DNA from: Bos javanicus | Lineage: Eukaryota; Chordata; Mammalia; Artiodactyla; Bovidae | Reading direction: 5' to 3' | Length of the DNA stretch: 64,000 bases | Assembly (NCBI RefSeq): GCF_032452875.1 | Contig: NC_083878.1 | Location: forward strand, 56,488,878-56,552,877 | Part shown: positions 45,100 through 57,502 of the stretch, piece by piece | Numbering within the stretch: position 1 is the stretch's first letter | How the letters are laid out: every line of letters starts with the position of its first letter | Translations under genes and position numbers: made by a program | Notes under the pieces: generated by a model | What the model saw: only the letters and a program-made list of their open reading frames with translations | What the model was told of the DNA's origin: nothing | Databases searched by the model: none

Positions 45100-45993
45100 T
45101 TTCTTTTGTTTGTCTTCTCTGCTTCATTCTCATACATAAAGTCTGGAGAGGAAATGATTGAGTGAAGAGAATCTGGGGTCAATCTCTGCTCAGTTTCATT
45201 CAGGTCCCTGGGGAAATAACTAATATATATGTATATTCCTCTTGGTGCTTTTGTGGTTAGAGCACATCAGCACCGCTTCTCTGTAGGGTGTGGATTGTGA
45301 CCATTTAAAGTCTTTGCTCTCCCACACACTCTACTGCTTACACATTCTCCTAGGCCAAGTCTCTGAGGCAACCAATTTAGGAGATGATGTTTAGAACATT
45401 ATTTCCTAAACCATAAGTATAAAGGATAATGAATATATTTTATTAATGTTCATAAATACAAATAAAATGAATCAATTAAAAAATTGATGGATAAAACATT
45501 CAAAATCCAAACCTAATTATTTTGTTATTAGTTTTGACAGACAAAAGGTAAGCTTTCAAATTGTTGTAAAATTTTTTCATGTCTTTCAACTTTCACTCTT
45601 CCCTTCCCATGGTCAGATGACATGAGTCCATCTAACCACATTCCTAGATAACTCTGTTCCTAGATGGCCCTTGGGAAAACCGATCCCAGAAGGTCCTTCA
45701 TCTTGGCTCTTGAAATACTTTGATACAGTTAGGACAGGATTTGGGTCAACTTATTGTCTGGTAGGATTTCTCTTGCATATTTTGAACTAAAAAAGTGACA
45801 ATTTTCTGGAGAAATTCCCATCACCTATCTAAAGGCAAGACCCAGATGTCTCGTGTTATCTGCGTATTTCAAGACCATAAATCTGCCTTTCACCTTATCA
45901 CCTTATCACCCACCTTCACCACAAGATTCTATTGTGGAAAAAATATTTTGGGCCCGTTCCCTAATTTGGAAAAAAACATTTTTCATATGAGAC
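45100..45993. other. downstream flank, nothing recognised
   Basis: No exon or repeat recognised. CTTATCACC is duplicated near 45894-45910. Confidence 0.45.
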
Positions 45994-46821
45994 TGAAAGG
46001 TTGTTGCTGAGCCATGAAAGATGCTGGGATTCTTGGCCTCTGGAGGAGAGGGCAACAATCCAGAGCCAGTGATGAGGCTTGATTGTTCAGAGATTTTGTG
46101 TAATAAAGTTTTATTAAAATATAAAATAGAGAAGGCTTCTGACACATCAGAAGGGGGCAGAAAGTATGCCCCCTTGCTAGTTTTTCAGCAAGAAGTGATA
46201 TACCCATTAGCAGGCTGAGGCTGCTAATCAGAGAAAGGAAATGTCTCAAAACTCAGAGAGTGGCACCAGGGCCGTCACCCACAACATACATTTTGAGATA
46301 ATATTGGCACAAGGTGAGTCATCTTGGGCCATCTCAAGTCATCTAAAACAATTGACTCATGTAGATTGTTTGACTCAATCATGTTATCTTGAAGAAAGGC
46401 AGATTTCCAAGCAAATACATAGTCTCATTAACATAGCTTAAGAGAACATTTTCCTGAGTAAAGCATACTTTTTTTGTTGAGCCATTATGGGGTCTGAGTC
46501 TTAGGCAAACTGACGTGAAGAAAGACAGAGCCTAGGGTAAATACATAGTTGATTACCATAGCTTAAGAAAAGCATTTCCGTAAGAAAAACACATTGGTTA
46601 GCTGAAAGTTTGAGAAAAGTTAAGTTACATGGAACCAGGTATCATCATGGCAATGCAGAATTTTTAAAGAAACCTTTTAATTTTGTATAGAGGAGGAAAA
46701 AAATCTGACACTTGTAATTTGTTTCCTCCTGCCCCTTAAGAGAGAGATAAAAAACGTCTGACACTTGCAGCCTATTTCCTCTGTTTGGGGGCCCCTAACC
46801 TTCCTGCCTGTTACCCTTTCA
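45994..46821 (-). repeat. solo LTR, class I-like
   Basis: 828 bp on the minus strand with terminal inverted repeat TGAAAGG...CCTTTCA and a 4-bp duplication AGAC at 45990-45993 and 46822-46825, the target size of gamma-like class I ERVs. Near its 3' end, the minus strand has an AATAAAACTTTATTACAC block followed by a CTCTGAAC...CAAGCCTC R/U5-like stretch. An internal unit of about 78 bases occurs twice (46391-46469 and 46517-46594). No internal ERV sequence is attached. Confidence 0.8.
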
Positions 46822-46825
46822 AGAC

Positions 46826-47308
46826 CACTGATAAAATTTTCCATATGACCAAGAGTACTACAGTGTTGTCATATAAGAGTTTTGCTTCCCAAATGAAGAC
46901 ATGAAATGAATGGTCAGTGTCTTTTTAAAATTGTTTATTAAACTTCATATCCTATTTCTAAGGTAGACTGCTTTGATTAAATATTCCTTTAGAGCTTCTG
47001 GTGGAAACACTTCACAGCTAGATGAATTTAGAATTGTTCTATTCCAGAGGTCTTGATTTTCTGCCCTGGTTAAAGTAACAACATGGGTTTGAAAAGTTTA
47101 CAGTGATTGTGCGTGTGTCAGTTTCTATTTTAGTTGAGTTCCATTTTCAATAGGAGGTAAGCTAACACAGCTATGGGGATCAGATCCTATTCTTCCTATT
47201 GGAGAACTCATTATGTTAGGATATTTTCAGTTGAAAGAAAGAAAAATTCCAATACGATTTGGTTCAAAAAAAGTAAAGGTATTTACTAAATCACATAATT
47301 GAAAATAT
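46826..47308. other. nothing recognised
   Basis: Intergenic DNA between a solo LTR and a BovB insertion. Confidence 0.45.
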
Positions 47309-47320
47309 TTAACAGTAAGG

Positions 47321-47688
47321 AGAAGACTCTTGAGAGTCCCCTGGACTACAAGGAGATCTAACTAGTCCATCCTAAAGGAGATCAGTCCTGGGTGTTCGCT
47401 GGAAGGACTGATGTTGAAGCTGAAACTCCAATACTTTGGCCACCTGATGCAAAGAGCTGACTCATTAGAAAAGACCCTGATGTTGGGAGGGATTGAGGAC
47501 AGGAGAAGGGGACGACAGAGGATGAGATGGTTTGATCGCATTACCAACTCAGTGGACATGGGTTTGGGTAGACTCTGGGAGTTGGTGATGGACAGGGAGG
47601 TCTGGCATGCTGCGATTCATGGGGTCGTGAAGAGTTGGATACGACTGAGTGACTGAAATGAACTGAAATGAACTGAACAATAAGGAAA
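47321..47688 (+). mobile_element. BovB 3' fragment
   Basis: 5'-truncated at AGAAGACTCTTGAGAG, with tail CTGAAATGAACTGAAATGAA. AACAGTAAGGA (about 47310-47320) and AACAATAAGGA (after the tail) form a likely 11-bp target duplication with one mismatch. Confidence 0.88.
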
Positions 47689-47699
47689 GCTTTGAGCTA

Positions 47700-49630
47700 G
47701 TTTGACCAGAGCTGAGGTGTCATTTCTCTGGGGTTCTCCTGTCTGCATTCTCTTTTATATGCATCTTTCATCCTTCTTCTGGCTTCATTATTTTTATATT
47801 TCAAGAGAGTTGCCAGAAGCATCTGGGAATACTGATTCCTCAGCAATATCAGTAGAACATATATTATATCCTTAACTGATAAAAGAATAATCCTGACTTC
47901 CTCCTATCTTTGTAAACAAATCTAAGCATATTGCTAGACAGAAAAATGTCATGGATTGTTTTTTTAAGTTTGAATTACTTGTGCATCTTTGAGCCATAAT
48001 TAGAGCAAAGAAGATAGTATCACATAAATTATAAACTGATCAGGTATGATCACTATCAGTAAATATAAGGAAGGTGTCCCACAAGGATGGAGGACATGGG
48101 TTTTCTTAGTGGAACATCTGGGAGTTTTTAGAGAAAAAGGGAAAGAGAATAATGAAGTTGGTCAAGTTCCCAGGGATTTTCATGATGCACACATTGAGAC
48201 AATTGGAAATAGGTAAGACTTGACATCATAATCAACTGGGATTAAAGAATATAAAAAATGGATATAAGGCATCTTTTTTGTTTAATTATCAACAATTACC
48301 ATGTTCCTTTCATCAAAAATGTCAAGATATACTGTGTTTTGAGTGAGGAGAAATATCTCAAATCTGTAGAATCCAAGTCAGGGATCAGTTACTTTCTTGT
48401 TGTCTGTTTGCTGTTGACATCTAACATCATAAAATACCACTCTTCTTATTTTTCTCACAACTTTGGTTGAACCTTTTCAGTTCTCTTTGTAAACTTACAT
48501 TGTGAATGCTCCTTTTGTTTCTTGTTCTGCAAATCGGCATGTAAGTATGCCATGGGTTTTTCTCAGACTCCCTTTGAAAGTAATCAATCTCACTGATACT
48601 GAAAGTTTAGATATCATTATTTTTCAAAGCTAAGCTGGTGATGTTGTATATTTTCAAAAAGTGAGTAAGTCATTTGGTGATGATAAAATAAAAATACTTC
48701 CTTCTTCTGAGAACATTGAAAGGACAAAGGGTTAGAAAGACACTTGGAAAATTTTGTGATATTGTCATTTTTTAAGTCTTTTGAAATTTTTTCTCTCTAA
48801 ATTGGGTTTAGATTGGACATTACTGTTTTGCTGCTTTCCTAAGGATGTGCTAAATTTTGCCTGGAACTTGAACAAGGTGACTTAGTGTTCATAATCTGGG
48901 TCACTAAACCAAGTGGCTACTTTGGGAATGTAGGAAATTCATAACCAGTTCTTTGCTGCTGGCCTTTTCACAGAAAGAGTAAAATGAAAACAACAACAAC
49001 ACCATTGGAAGCCTGAGCATTTTAAATTATTAATTTAAAAGGTTTTATTCCTATATTTCCTAAGTTGACAATTAAAAATAATACTGACATTTAACAAACC
49101 AGAGAAGTTTAATAAAGTGTGGTACAGTTGAAGTGAATATTTATCATTATAAATCACACTGAAATGCTTCAGTTTTTAAAATGAAAAAATATGTATGTGG
49201 GAGGAGGTAGAGGCTCTCTTTCCACTTCCCTATTCACTATCTACCTTGGGTCGTTTTACCAGAGTAAATGAGGAAGATTTATTACAATGGGACATGAGCA
49301 AAAGGTAGAGGTGAAATCAAAGCCTCACAATTGAGCAGAAAGAAACCAGGACCTGAGAAGGGACACAGGTGATATAGGCTCAGAGAGATACCCAGAATGG
49401 GGAGAGGCCCTTCCTGGCACAAGCTGGAACTCTCCAATGTAAGGAATCCTTCCCACAGTCAGTCCCACTTTCCTTCAGGCAAAAGTGGAGTTTTATCATT
49501 CTATGAGTGTTTCCAGGTGCCCAGTTCCCATGTACCTGAGCAGCAGGGGAAGTGAGAAAAGATCTTCCAGGAGAAGCTGCAAAAGGGAAGCAAAGAAGTA
49601 GCCCAGAAGGGATGCAGCAGATCAGCCCTC
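47700..49630. other. about 1.9 kb unassigned
   Basis: No REG-like exon, no long frame and no repeat I can name. A search for old REG-family pseudogene exons by eye was negative. Confidence 0.45.
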
Positions 49631-49632
49631 CT

Positions 49633-50070
49633 GGTGTTACTGAGCACAGATTTGTGCGCCTGACATACAGGAGGGTCAAACAAACCAAAACATTGAAGTT
49701 TGGAACAGAGAAAAGTTTATTTTGGGACTATGAAAGGAGAATGGGTGGCTCATGCTCCCAAAGCCCTGAACTCCCTGAAGTATTTCAGCAAAACATGTTT
49801 AAAGGCAAGGTGAGGGAGGGGATTGTTGGTTGTTGCAAGCTTCTTGGTGTGGGAATCCTTTGTTCTTGCTGCTGCCCATGTAGGTCAGGTCATTGTGTTT
49901 CTGTAAACCCCCAACAAGACAAATATTATTCTCTATTCTGCAAGTTTTTATCTCTAAATGAATGGAAAAGTGTTATTCACATAGAAGTCAGATTCCTTAG
50001 GTGGGTTACCCTGTATATTTCAGGCTATAGGCAACATTCTTAGCTCAAAGCAAAATCAATAAAATGCAAA
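49633..50070 (-). repeat. LTR-like sequence
   Basis: Contains GAGAATGGGTGGCTCATGCT and a reversed polyadenylation signal (AATAAACTTTTCTCTG on the minus strand near 49713-49724), as in a class of mammalian ERV LTRs. Boundaries and target duplication are unclear. Confidence 0.45.
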
Positions 50071-50575
50071 GTTTAAAGTAAAAGGAACAGATCTTATTTG
50101 AGGTAAGATTCATTCTCCTTATTACACTAAAAACATTTTGGAGGATATTTGGAGAGAGATTTATGGAAAAGAGAAGCAGGGAAGAGTGGACAGACCATTT
50201 CCTCTATTGACAACCCACCTTATCTCCAGATTTTGCCTTTTTCCCCAAACTTGATAAAATAACTAATACTTGCCTAAGTAGAATCTGATGGTAGCAGAGG
50301 AGGATGATTAAGAAATAAAGTTATAATTCTTTCAATTGAATCCAACTACAAATATCCCTGAAAATCTGAGTTTAGTGTAAAAAGATTACTCACAAGCTTA
50401 TATCTCATTATTTTAAATTAAAAAAATGATAATGTTAGATAACTACTCCAACCCTCTAATTCTCTAAAGAATATTAATACAGGTGTTTAAGTAGCAAACT
50501 GTCCTGTTAAAATGGAAAATTTTTAAAAATTCAGCTTCCTGATTGGCACACAATAAATGTGTGTTTAAAACATTT
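50071..50575. other. nothing recognised
   Basis: AT-rich intergenic DNA. Confidence 0.45.
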
Positions 50576-50957
50576 CTTTTTTTTTTTTTTATTGCAACAT
50601 AATTGCTTTACAATGTTGTGTTAGTTTCTGCAGTACAACATAGTGGATTAGTCAGAGGTATACATATATATCCTCCCTCTTCAGCCTCCTATCTCCCCAT
50701 TCCACCTGCCTGGGTCATCACTGATCACCAAGCTAAACTCCCTGTGCAATACAGTAGCTTCCCACTAGCTATGTATTTTACAAATGGAGGAAGCAGTCTA
50801 GATGTCCATCAATAGATGAATGGATAAAGAAGATGGGGTACATGTATATAATGAAATATTACTCAGCCATAAAATGGAAAGAAATTGAGTCAGTTGAAGT
50901 GATGTGGATGGACCTAGAGCCTGTCACACAGAGTGAAGTAAATCAGGAAAAGCTTTT
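50576..50957 (-). mobile_element. L1 3' end with 5' inversion
   Basis: 50576-50780 is the L1 3' end on the minus strand starting with poly-T. 50781-50957 is the adjoining upstream L1 part on the plus strand (AATATTACTCAGCCATAAAA). A small gap in L1 coordinates lies at the junction. Confidence 0.82.
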
Positions 50958-52469
50958 TCTCTTATTGTATGAGGTGCATGACCCATTGATGCTTCTCTTG
51001 CACCACCAGCAACATCTGTGATCTGTGCTCTTTGTTGACCTTTAGTGTTCTTTTCAAAGAACACTTAATTCTGATCTTTTTATCAATTGTATTTAAAATG
51101 CAACTTGAGACTTAGTCCACTTGATGTTTTATTTAAGGGTTGATATTAAGATATTGAATGTATATAAAAATATTTTTGTGTAAAATCTTACTGAACAATG
51201 TTGCACAGAGATGTTTACACATGTGTGAAGCTGGATGATTAAAATCCAAGGTCTGTATTATCAAGAAAATGTTAACTAAAGATGCTGTCTTCAGGATATT
51301 CCTACAGAATCTTAGGAGCTACTCAGAAAGTATCATAGGGATGATAAAAGGTTTCAAATCATAAGCTGCTTTTTGCACAACTACATACATTTTTGTTCAG
51401 CTGCATTCTTTTTTTGTTCAACTACGTACTTTTCAAGATTGTCAAATTCTATGAGCATCTCGCTGCTGCCAGTTACCCAGGGACCCTTTCCCCAGACTGT
51501 TAAACACAGACAAATCACCATTTTTCTAAAAATTGTTAACTATTGCAAGTGGAAAAAACCATATTGTTTCACTGAGGAAGAAAAGGATGTCCAGAGCAGA
51601 CTTGGGAAACAACTTTGGTGGGGCTCTAACATTTCTGCATTTCATTCAATAAAGACATTCACTGCCCTTTCTTCTGGACAACCTGTGCTAGGATGTCTGT
51701 GTAGTGAAGAGCCTTTAAAAACAGAGGGCATCTCTCTCCAAAGCAATGGCAGGTTTGCTTACAGTTTTGGAAAATGGAGACAGTTTCCATCCAGAATGAA
51801 GTAAATCAGTCCTGGTCACTCCATTACAAGAAAGATGTCTCTTTCTGAAGTAAAGAGTAAGCTAGCTTACTGTCCATCAGAAAGATTCAGGTTATCCAAG
51901 CTCCTGTAGCCTAATTACAGGGGATATTCCTCTCCCATAATATAACCCACTACATGTGAAGGCACCTATGGGGCCCTCTATGTCCCCACCACTGGACTAG
52001 GGGTTAAGGAGAACTGAGCTGAATAGTGTGAAGCTCATGATACTGTAAGCACTAAAGTCCTTTGCTACTGTCAGTGTATGTGAAACCATGGGGACCAACT
52101 AGGTTTGCTACTAGGGCAACACTTCAGAGAACTCATGGTCCTTGACATGAACATAAGCAAATTTTGCTTCATGCTGCACAAAAAGAAATTCAACTGTGAT
52201 GTTTTATGCCTCACCTCCTAATTTCTACCACTATCTCCATTGCATTTTTCTTTTAGGAGAAAAACAGGTTTATTGCTCTTTTAAAAATTACACCTGTCAG
52301 AACTACTAGCCTGGCCTTTTCCTATCACAGTCCTCATCTCCTGCCCTTTCCACTCAGGTCCTACAGTGTTTCTGTTTCCCTTCTCCTTATAGATCTACAG
52401 CTGTATAGACCCTGTCCTGACATGATGCCCAGTCTGCATGGGACCAGGATGAGTTCCATCTTCTTCCTA
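50958..52469. other. about 1.5 kb unassigned
   Basis: A plus-strand frame of 143 codons (51373-51804) is the longest open stretch here not obviously explained by a repeat. It has no recognisable motif, a poor start context and no splice evidence, so I do not call it a gene. Confidence 0.4.
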
Positions 52470-52556
52470 CTCCAGGGATCTTCCCCACTCAGTGATCAAA
52501 CCTGTGTCTCTTGCATCTCCTGCATTGGTAGGTGGATTCTTTACCACTGTGCCACA
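52470..52556 (-). mobile_element. Bov-tA head fragment
   Basis: Reversed tRNA head and linker only (GGATCTTCCCCACTCAGTGA to CTTTACCACTGTGCCAC). The Bov-A part is lost. Confidence 0.75.
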
Positions 52557-53165
52557 GTATTCAATATTTCTTGGCTCCAAAATCACTGTGCATGGTGACT
52601 GCAGCCATGAAATTAAAAGACCCTTGCTCCTTGGAAGAAAATCTATGAGAAACCTAGATAGCATATTAAAAAACAGAGACATCACTTTGCTGAAAAATGT
52701 CTGTATAGCTAAAACTATGGTTTTTCCAGTAGTCATATACAGATGTGAGAGTTGGACTATGAAGAAGGCTGAGTGCCAAAGAATAGATGCTTTCATGCTG
52801 TGGCACTGGAGGAGACTCTTGAGAATCGCTTGGACTACAAGGAGATCAAATCAGTCAATCCTAAAATAAATCAACCCTGAATATTCATTGGAAGGACTGA
52901 TGCTGAAGCTGAAGCTCCAGTACTTTGGCCACTGATGGGAAGAGGCAACTCATTGGTAAAGATCCTGATGCTAAGAAAGATTGAAGACAAAAGGATAAAG
53001 GGGCAACAGACGATGAGATGGTTAGATAGCATCACTGCATAAATGGACACGAATTTGAACAAACTCTGGCAGATAGTGAAGGGCAGAGGACCCTGGCGTA
53101 CTTCAGTCCATGGGGTTGCAGAGTCAGACATGACTTAGTGACTGGAAAAAACATTGACAACAACC
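52557..53165 (+). mobile_element. BovB 3' fragment
   Basis: From CTTGGCTCCAAAATCACTGT to the 3' end near 53160. The older, diverged subtype, with an AACAACAACC-like tail. Confidence 0.85.
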
Positions 53166-53829
53166 GTATTGTGGACTTTGAGAGGTCATGGATTAGGAAA
53201 TTGTGTCAGAAAGCAAGCAAATATTTACCACTCTTAGCCTATGTGATCTTCACCTGTTATATATGCTCAATAATAGCTCCTATATTTTCAGATTGATACA
53301 TGATAAGGATTAACTAGGCTACTATTGTAAAGCATTTAGGATAGTGCTGCTAATAGAACATGCAATAAAAGTGTATTAGACATGCAATAAAAGTTAAATA
53401 CACAAGACTTTTCCTTTGAGGTAAAAACAGCTGCATCACAAGCAGAACAAAACTGGCCTCAGTCCATCATGTGCTCTTTTAGCTCTTTTTCTTCCCAGTC
53501 TAATTTCTGTAGACAGGCTCTTACCCACAGAACTGAGAATTAAAACAATTTGAAGGTAATTTCTCTATAGAAAGTCTTAAATATCTAGTCCAAATGTGGA
53601 AAGTAGATACCAGAAGATGAACAACAGTGTCATTTATCAGTCACAGACTTGCATCTTCCTCAGCCTTACTGGGGGCTTATTAAGAAATTAGTCCACTGAG
53701 GACATATGAACTCTAGATATCCAGCACTCAGCTTTCCATCTATCAGAAGACTTTTGTGGGACTTGTGATGAGAAAATCTTGAAATGAATTACTGTGAACC
53801 TTGTGAAACTAGGCTCTGTTTCTTCCCAG
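53166..53829. other. nothing recognised
   Basis: About 660 bases of intergenic DNA. Confidence 0.45.
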
Positions 53830-54035
53830 GTAGCTCAGTGGTAAAGAATCTGCCTGCTATTGCAGGAGATGTAGGAATTACAGGTTTGATCCCTGGGTTG
53901 GGAAGATCCCCTGGAGAATTATATGGCAACACTCTCCAGTATTCTTGCCTGGAGAGTCCCAAGGACAGAGGAGCCTGGTGGGTTTCAGTCTGTATGGTTG
54001 CAAAGAGTCGAGCATGACTGAGCAACTGAACACTC
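53830..54035 (+). mobile_element. Bov-tA SINE
   Basis: Head GTAGCTCAGTGGTAAAGAAT, then a Bov-A monomer ending GACTGAGCAACTGAACACTC. Confidence 0.87.
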
Positions 54036-54069
54036 ACACTTACAATCCATATTCATCTTTGAAATCTTT

Positions 54070-54280
54070 GTATTCCCTGGTGGGTCAGTGGTAAAGAATC
54101 TGCCTGGCAATGCAGGAGATGTGGGTTTTATCTCTGGGTCAAAAGATCCCCTGGAGAAGGAAATTGCAACCCACTCCAGTAACTTTGCCTGGAAAACCTC
54201 ATGGACAGAGGAGCCTGATGGGTTGCAATCTATGTGGTCCCAGAAAGCTGGACACAACTGAGTGACTGAACAACAACAAA
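54070..54280 (+). mobile_element. Bov-tA SINE
   Basis: A second, same-strand copy about 35 bases after the previous one, ending ACTGAGTGACTGAACAACAA. Confidence 0.87.
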
Positions 54281-54479
54281 ATCAATCTTAGTCTGCTCAT
54301 ACATGTCTATGTGTGTCTCTCTCAAATATGATGTTCCTGTCAAAGTTCTGGTAATACAATCAATGTTTCTAATTGTGACCTGTTTTAAAGAGAACAGATT
54401 CTTATTGAACTTATGCAAATAACTATATTGTCAAGAAAATAAGAATGTTCACTGAAGGTTTCTGAATTCTGGAGGAACT

Positions 54480-54752
54480 GCTGCTGCTGCTAAGTCACTT
54501 CAGTCGTGTCCGACTCTGTGCGACCCCATAGACGGAAGCCCACCAGGCTCCGTCGTCCCTGGGATTCTCCAGGCAAGAACACTGGAGTGGGTTGCCATTT
54601 CCTTCTCCAAGGCATGAAAGTGACAAGTCAAAGTGAAGTCGCTTAGTCGTGTCTGACTCTTCGTGACCCCATGGACTGCAGCCTACCAGGCTCCTCTGCC
54701 CATGGGATTTTCCAGGCAAGAGTACTGGAGTGCGGTGCCATTGCCTTCTCCG
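54480..54752 (-). mobile_element. Bov-A2 SINE with 12-bp target duplication
   Basis: Full Bov-A2 dimer on the minus strand starting at the (GCT)n tail. Exact duplication TCTGGAGGAACT at 54468-54479 and 54753-54764. Confidence 0.93.
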
Positions 54753-54764
54753 TCTGGAGGAACT

Positions 54765-55374
54765 AGATAGGGTGAAAAAGAGAAATGTTTCACTCCTACT
54801 TACAATGGTATAATTTACTAAACTACTGTAAATCTTTTTAAAGGTTTCCTTGTAACTGGAAAACAAAAGATTAAGGGATACATAATATTTTAGACAAAAA
54901 GTCATGAAATATACTCATATTAATCAGTTAATTCAATCCCATGTAACTGACTCCTGTTCTCTATTAGTCCAATTTCCATTAGTTCTGCTGACCTTGCCCA
55001 ATAATTGAGGTTGATAAGGACAGTGAAAATCCCAAGAAGTTTGCAAGTTTGTTACTAAGGCTCATAGAATTTTCCTAGTGAAGTGAGTGCCTTGATCAAT
55101 GGAGTTTGTGGAAGGTAGACCCTAAGTGGAAAACACATTCCCTTTTTAACAGTTTCTTTACCATTGTGGGAGCATCAGCTTTGCAGCAGGGGAAGGATTC
55201 AACCCATCTGGAAAACATACATATAATAACAAGAACATTTTGGCAACCACATTAAGTAATAGTTGAAAGAATTCCAGCAGCAGGTATTCAACGAGTCTAG
55301 AGACAGGATATCTGAAGCCTCTGAGAAAAGAAATAAATTTTCCCAGAGTTTCATACCCAACAGGTCAGAAATTG
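54765..55374. other. nothing recognised
   Basis: About 610 bases of intergenic DNA before the solo LTR. Confidence 0.45.
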
Positions 55375-55380
55375 CAGGTA

Positions 55381-56648
55381 TGCTGGGAGCCAGCGTGAAG
55401 AACTCTGCCCGTGGCAAAGCTCATGAGGAAGGAGGCTTGGCATAGGCAAAGGCGGGATCAAGCCTCAGGAGTCCCCCTGGAAATTCTTGAGCATCTACCC
55501 CCAAAACCAGAGTCTGCCTACTCTACTGCTTTGTGCTCTCACCTACACCTCTGACTTTATGGGGGGCTGTCCCCCACTACCTCTCTCTGAAAAAGAGTTA
55601 ACTTTCAGCTCCAGTTAATAAAGTTCCTGGGAGTGACAAGAGTGTTTCAACCTACAAACTCCTTTGGAAGTCCTCTAGCCTGCCTGAATAGGTTCTTCCG
55701 GCCACATGTGATTGTTTACAGCCTCCCAACCGTGAGAGGCATGAGATGTTCTAAACTAAATACAGATTCCTTTGAGCAGTTAAAAGATTGATTATAAATT
55801 GTATTGGTGAAGGGTTTTTCACTTGTTGGGCCAATGTTTGTTGCTAAGTTTCCATATCCTTTACCTACTGTGTCCCTTGGAGTTTATTGATTAATATAAT
55901 TGGTGTATAGGAATGTAAGTAGTAGCTTTAATGTGTGTAACCTTGGACCCTTGAGTTAATTCTTTTCTTGTTATAGCCCACCACACCTTTGCCCTATAGG
56001 AATGCAACTTTATTTAATGCTTTTGGAGAGTGGTGCCTGACTTTAGAGTAATCACCTTTAGAGAAAAATAAGTTTTCTGAAGAAAGGATCATAAAATGTT
56101 AACAGGCCTCTTGGCCAGAAGATGATGTAATTCACCTAAACTTTTGCATATGATAAGTTTGAAAGCCTGGCTTTGATTAGGATCAAGGACTGCTGTCCTT
56201 GCATGTCTCTACCCCTTCCCCCATTATCCTCTATGCACAACTTAAGGTATAAAAACTACTTTGGAAAATAAAGTGCGGCCTTGTTCACTGAAACTTGGTC
56301 TCCCCATGTCATTCTTTTTCTCACCTTCTGGCTGAATACCCATCTGGAGCGTGGTGGCTCGTCAAGCCTACTAACTATGCCTGGCTGATCAGGGAGTCCT
56401 TAGTGTCTCCTCTCCTTTGGGAGAATGGGAGGATGCCTGCGGCCTACGTAAGTGACTCAAATTCCTTATTTTGGAATTTTATTAGCTTTCCACTTAAACC
56501 AAGTTATTCAGCCTCTTTTCTCCACTGAATTTTCTCACTGAGCTATCCTTATTTAACCAGTCTTTATATCTTTAATTCTATCGTATCCTGATCGCCAAAG
56601 CCGTCTCCCCTTTGAATTCCCTGGATCCACTGGGGCTAGACCCCGGCA
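55381..56648 (+). repeat. solo LTR, class II-like, 1.27 kb
   Basis: Bounded by TGCTGGGAGCC and ...CCCCGGCA, with an exact 6-bp duplication CAGGTA at 55375-55380 and 56649-56654, the target size of class II ERVs. Contains TATAAAAA at 56248-56255 and AATAAA at 56267-56272, again very close together as in the provirus LTR, though the two LTRs are not alike in sequence. No internal region remains, so it arose by LTR-LTR recombination. Confidence 0.9.
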
Positions 56649-56737
56649 CAGGTAGACTATTTTCATAATTTTATAGAGATCTTCCTGCCAATGTCTATGA
56701 CTTGAGTCATTGTAACTGCACTATGATGGGTAAAGAA

Positions 56738-56765
56738 ATGCAAACAAACAAACAAACAAACAAAA
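56738..56765. repeat. (CAAA)n microsatellite
   Basis: Seven CAAA-type units in a row. Confidence 0.8.
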
Positions 56766-56859
56766 GAGGTTTGCCAGAAAACCAAGAGGAACCAAGTGAC
56801 CATCTTTTCCCCCCATAGCCCAGGCGTTTTGTTTAGTTTATAAGTATTGTTTGTGCTGT

Positions 56860-57072
56860 GCATATACGTTAAATAAGCAGGGTGACAATCTACAGCCTTG
56901 ATGTACTCCTTTTCCTATTTGGAACCAGTCTGTTGTTCCATGTCCAGTTCTAACTGTTGCTTCCTGACCTGCATACAGATTTCTCAAGAGGCAGGTCAGG
57001 TGGTCTGGTATTCCCATCTCTTTCAGAATTTTCCACAGTTTATTGTGATCCACACAGTCAAAGGCTTTAGCT
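56860..57072 (-). mobile_element. BovB RT fragment
   Basis: A piece from the RT palm only, reversed (complement of FDCVDHNKLWKIL to GCRLSPCLFNVYA). It lacks the 3' tail, so it is an internal fragment. Confidence 0.85.
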
Positions 57073-57092
57073 CTTTTAATATTGAGAGAACT

Positions 57093-57282
57093 AAGGTTCC
57101 CTGGTGGCTCAGATGATAAAGAATCTGCCTGCAACTCAAGACATCTGGGTTCAACCACTGGATTTGGAAGATCCCCTGGAGAAGGGAATGGGAAACCACT
57201 CCAGTATTCTTGCCTGGAGAATTCCATTGACATGTACAGTCCATGGAGTCATGAAGAGTCAAACACGACTGAGTGATTAACT
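57093..57282 (+). mobile_element. Bov-tA SINE
   Basis: Head GGTTCCCTGGTGGCTCAG, then a Bov-A monomer ending CGACTGAGTGATTAAC. Confidence 0.86.
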
Positions 57283-57502
57283 CTTTCTAATGTAAGCTTA
57301 CTTAAGTAACCAGAGACTTGATAAAGACAACTATAACATAAATGCTTATTTTGACAAGACATAAAATTTTCTTTTCTAGGTAAACTCTTAAAGAAAATCC
57401 TTTCAGAATCTCTTTTTATCAAGGACAGACCAACAGGAAAAACAACATAATTGTCATTTTAACAAAGAGAGAACACCAAATTTCAATTTTGTACTTCATT
57501 AG

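Noticed and set aside
48000..49600. Looked for a second REG-family exon set or pseudogene near the REG3 gene
   Set aside because: No WIGLHDP-, GGWEW- or cysteine-pattern remnants seen on either strand.
53830..54280. Two adjacent Bov-tA copies considered as a tandem duplication
   Set aside because: The intervening 35 bases and different flanks fit two independent insertions.
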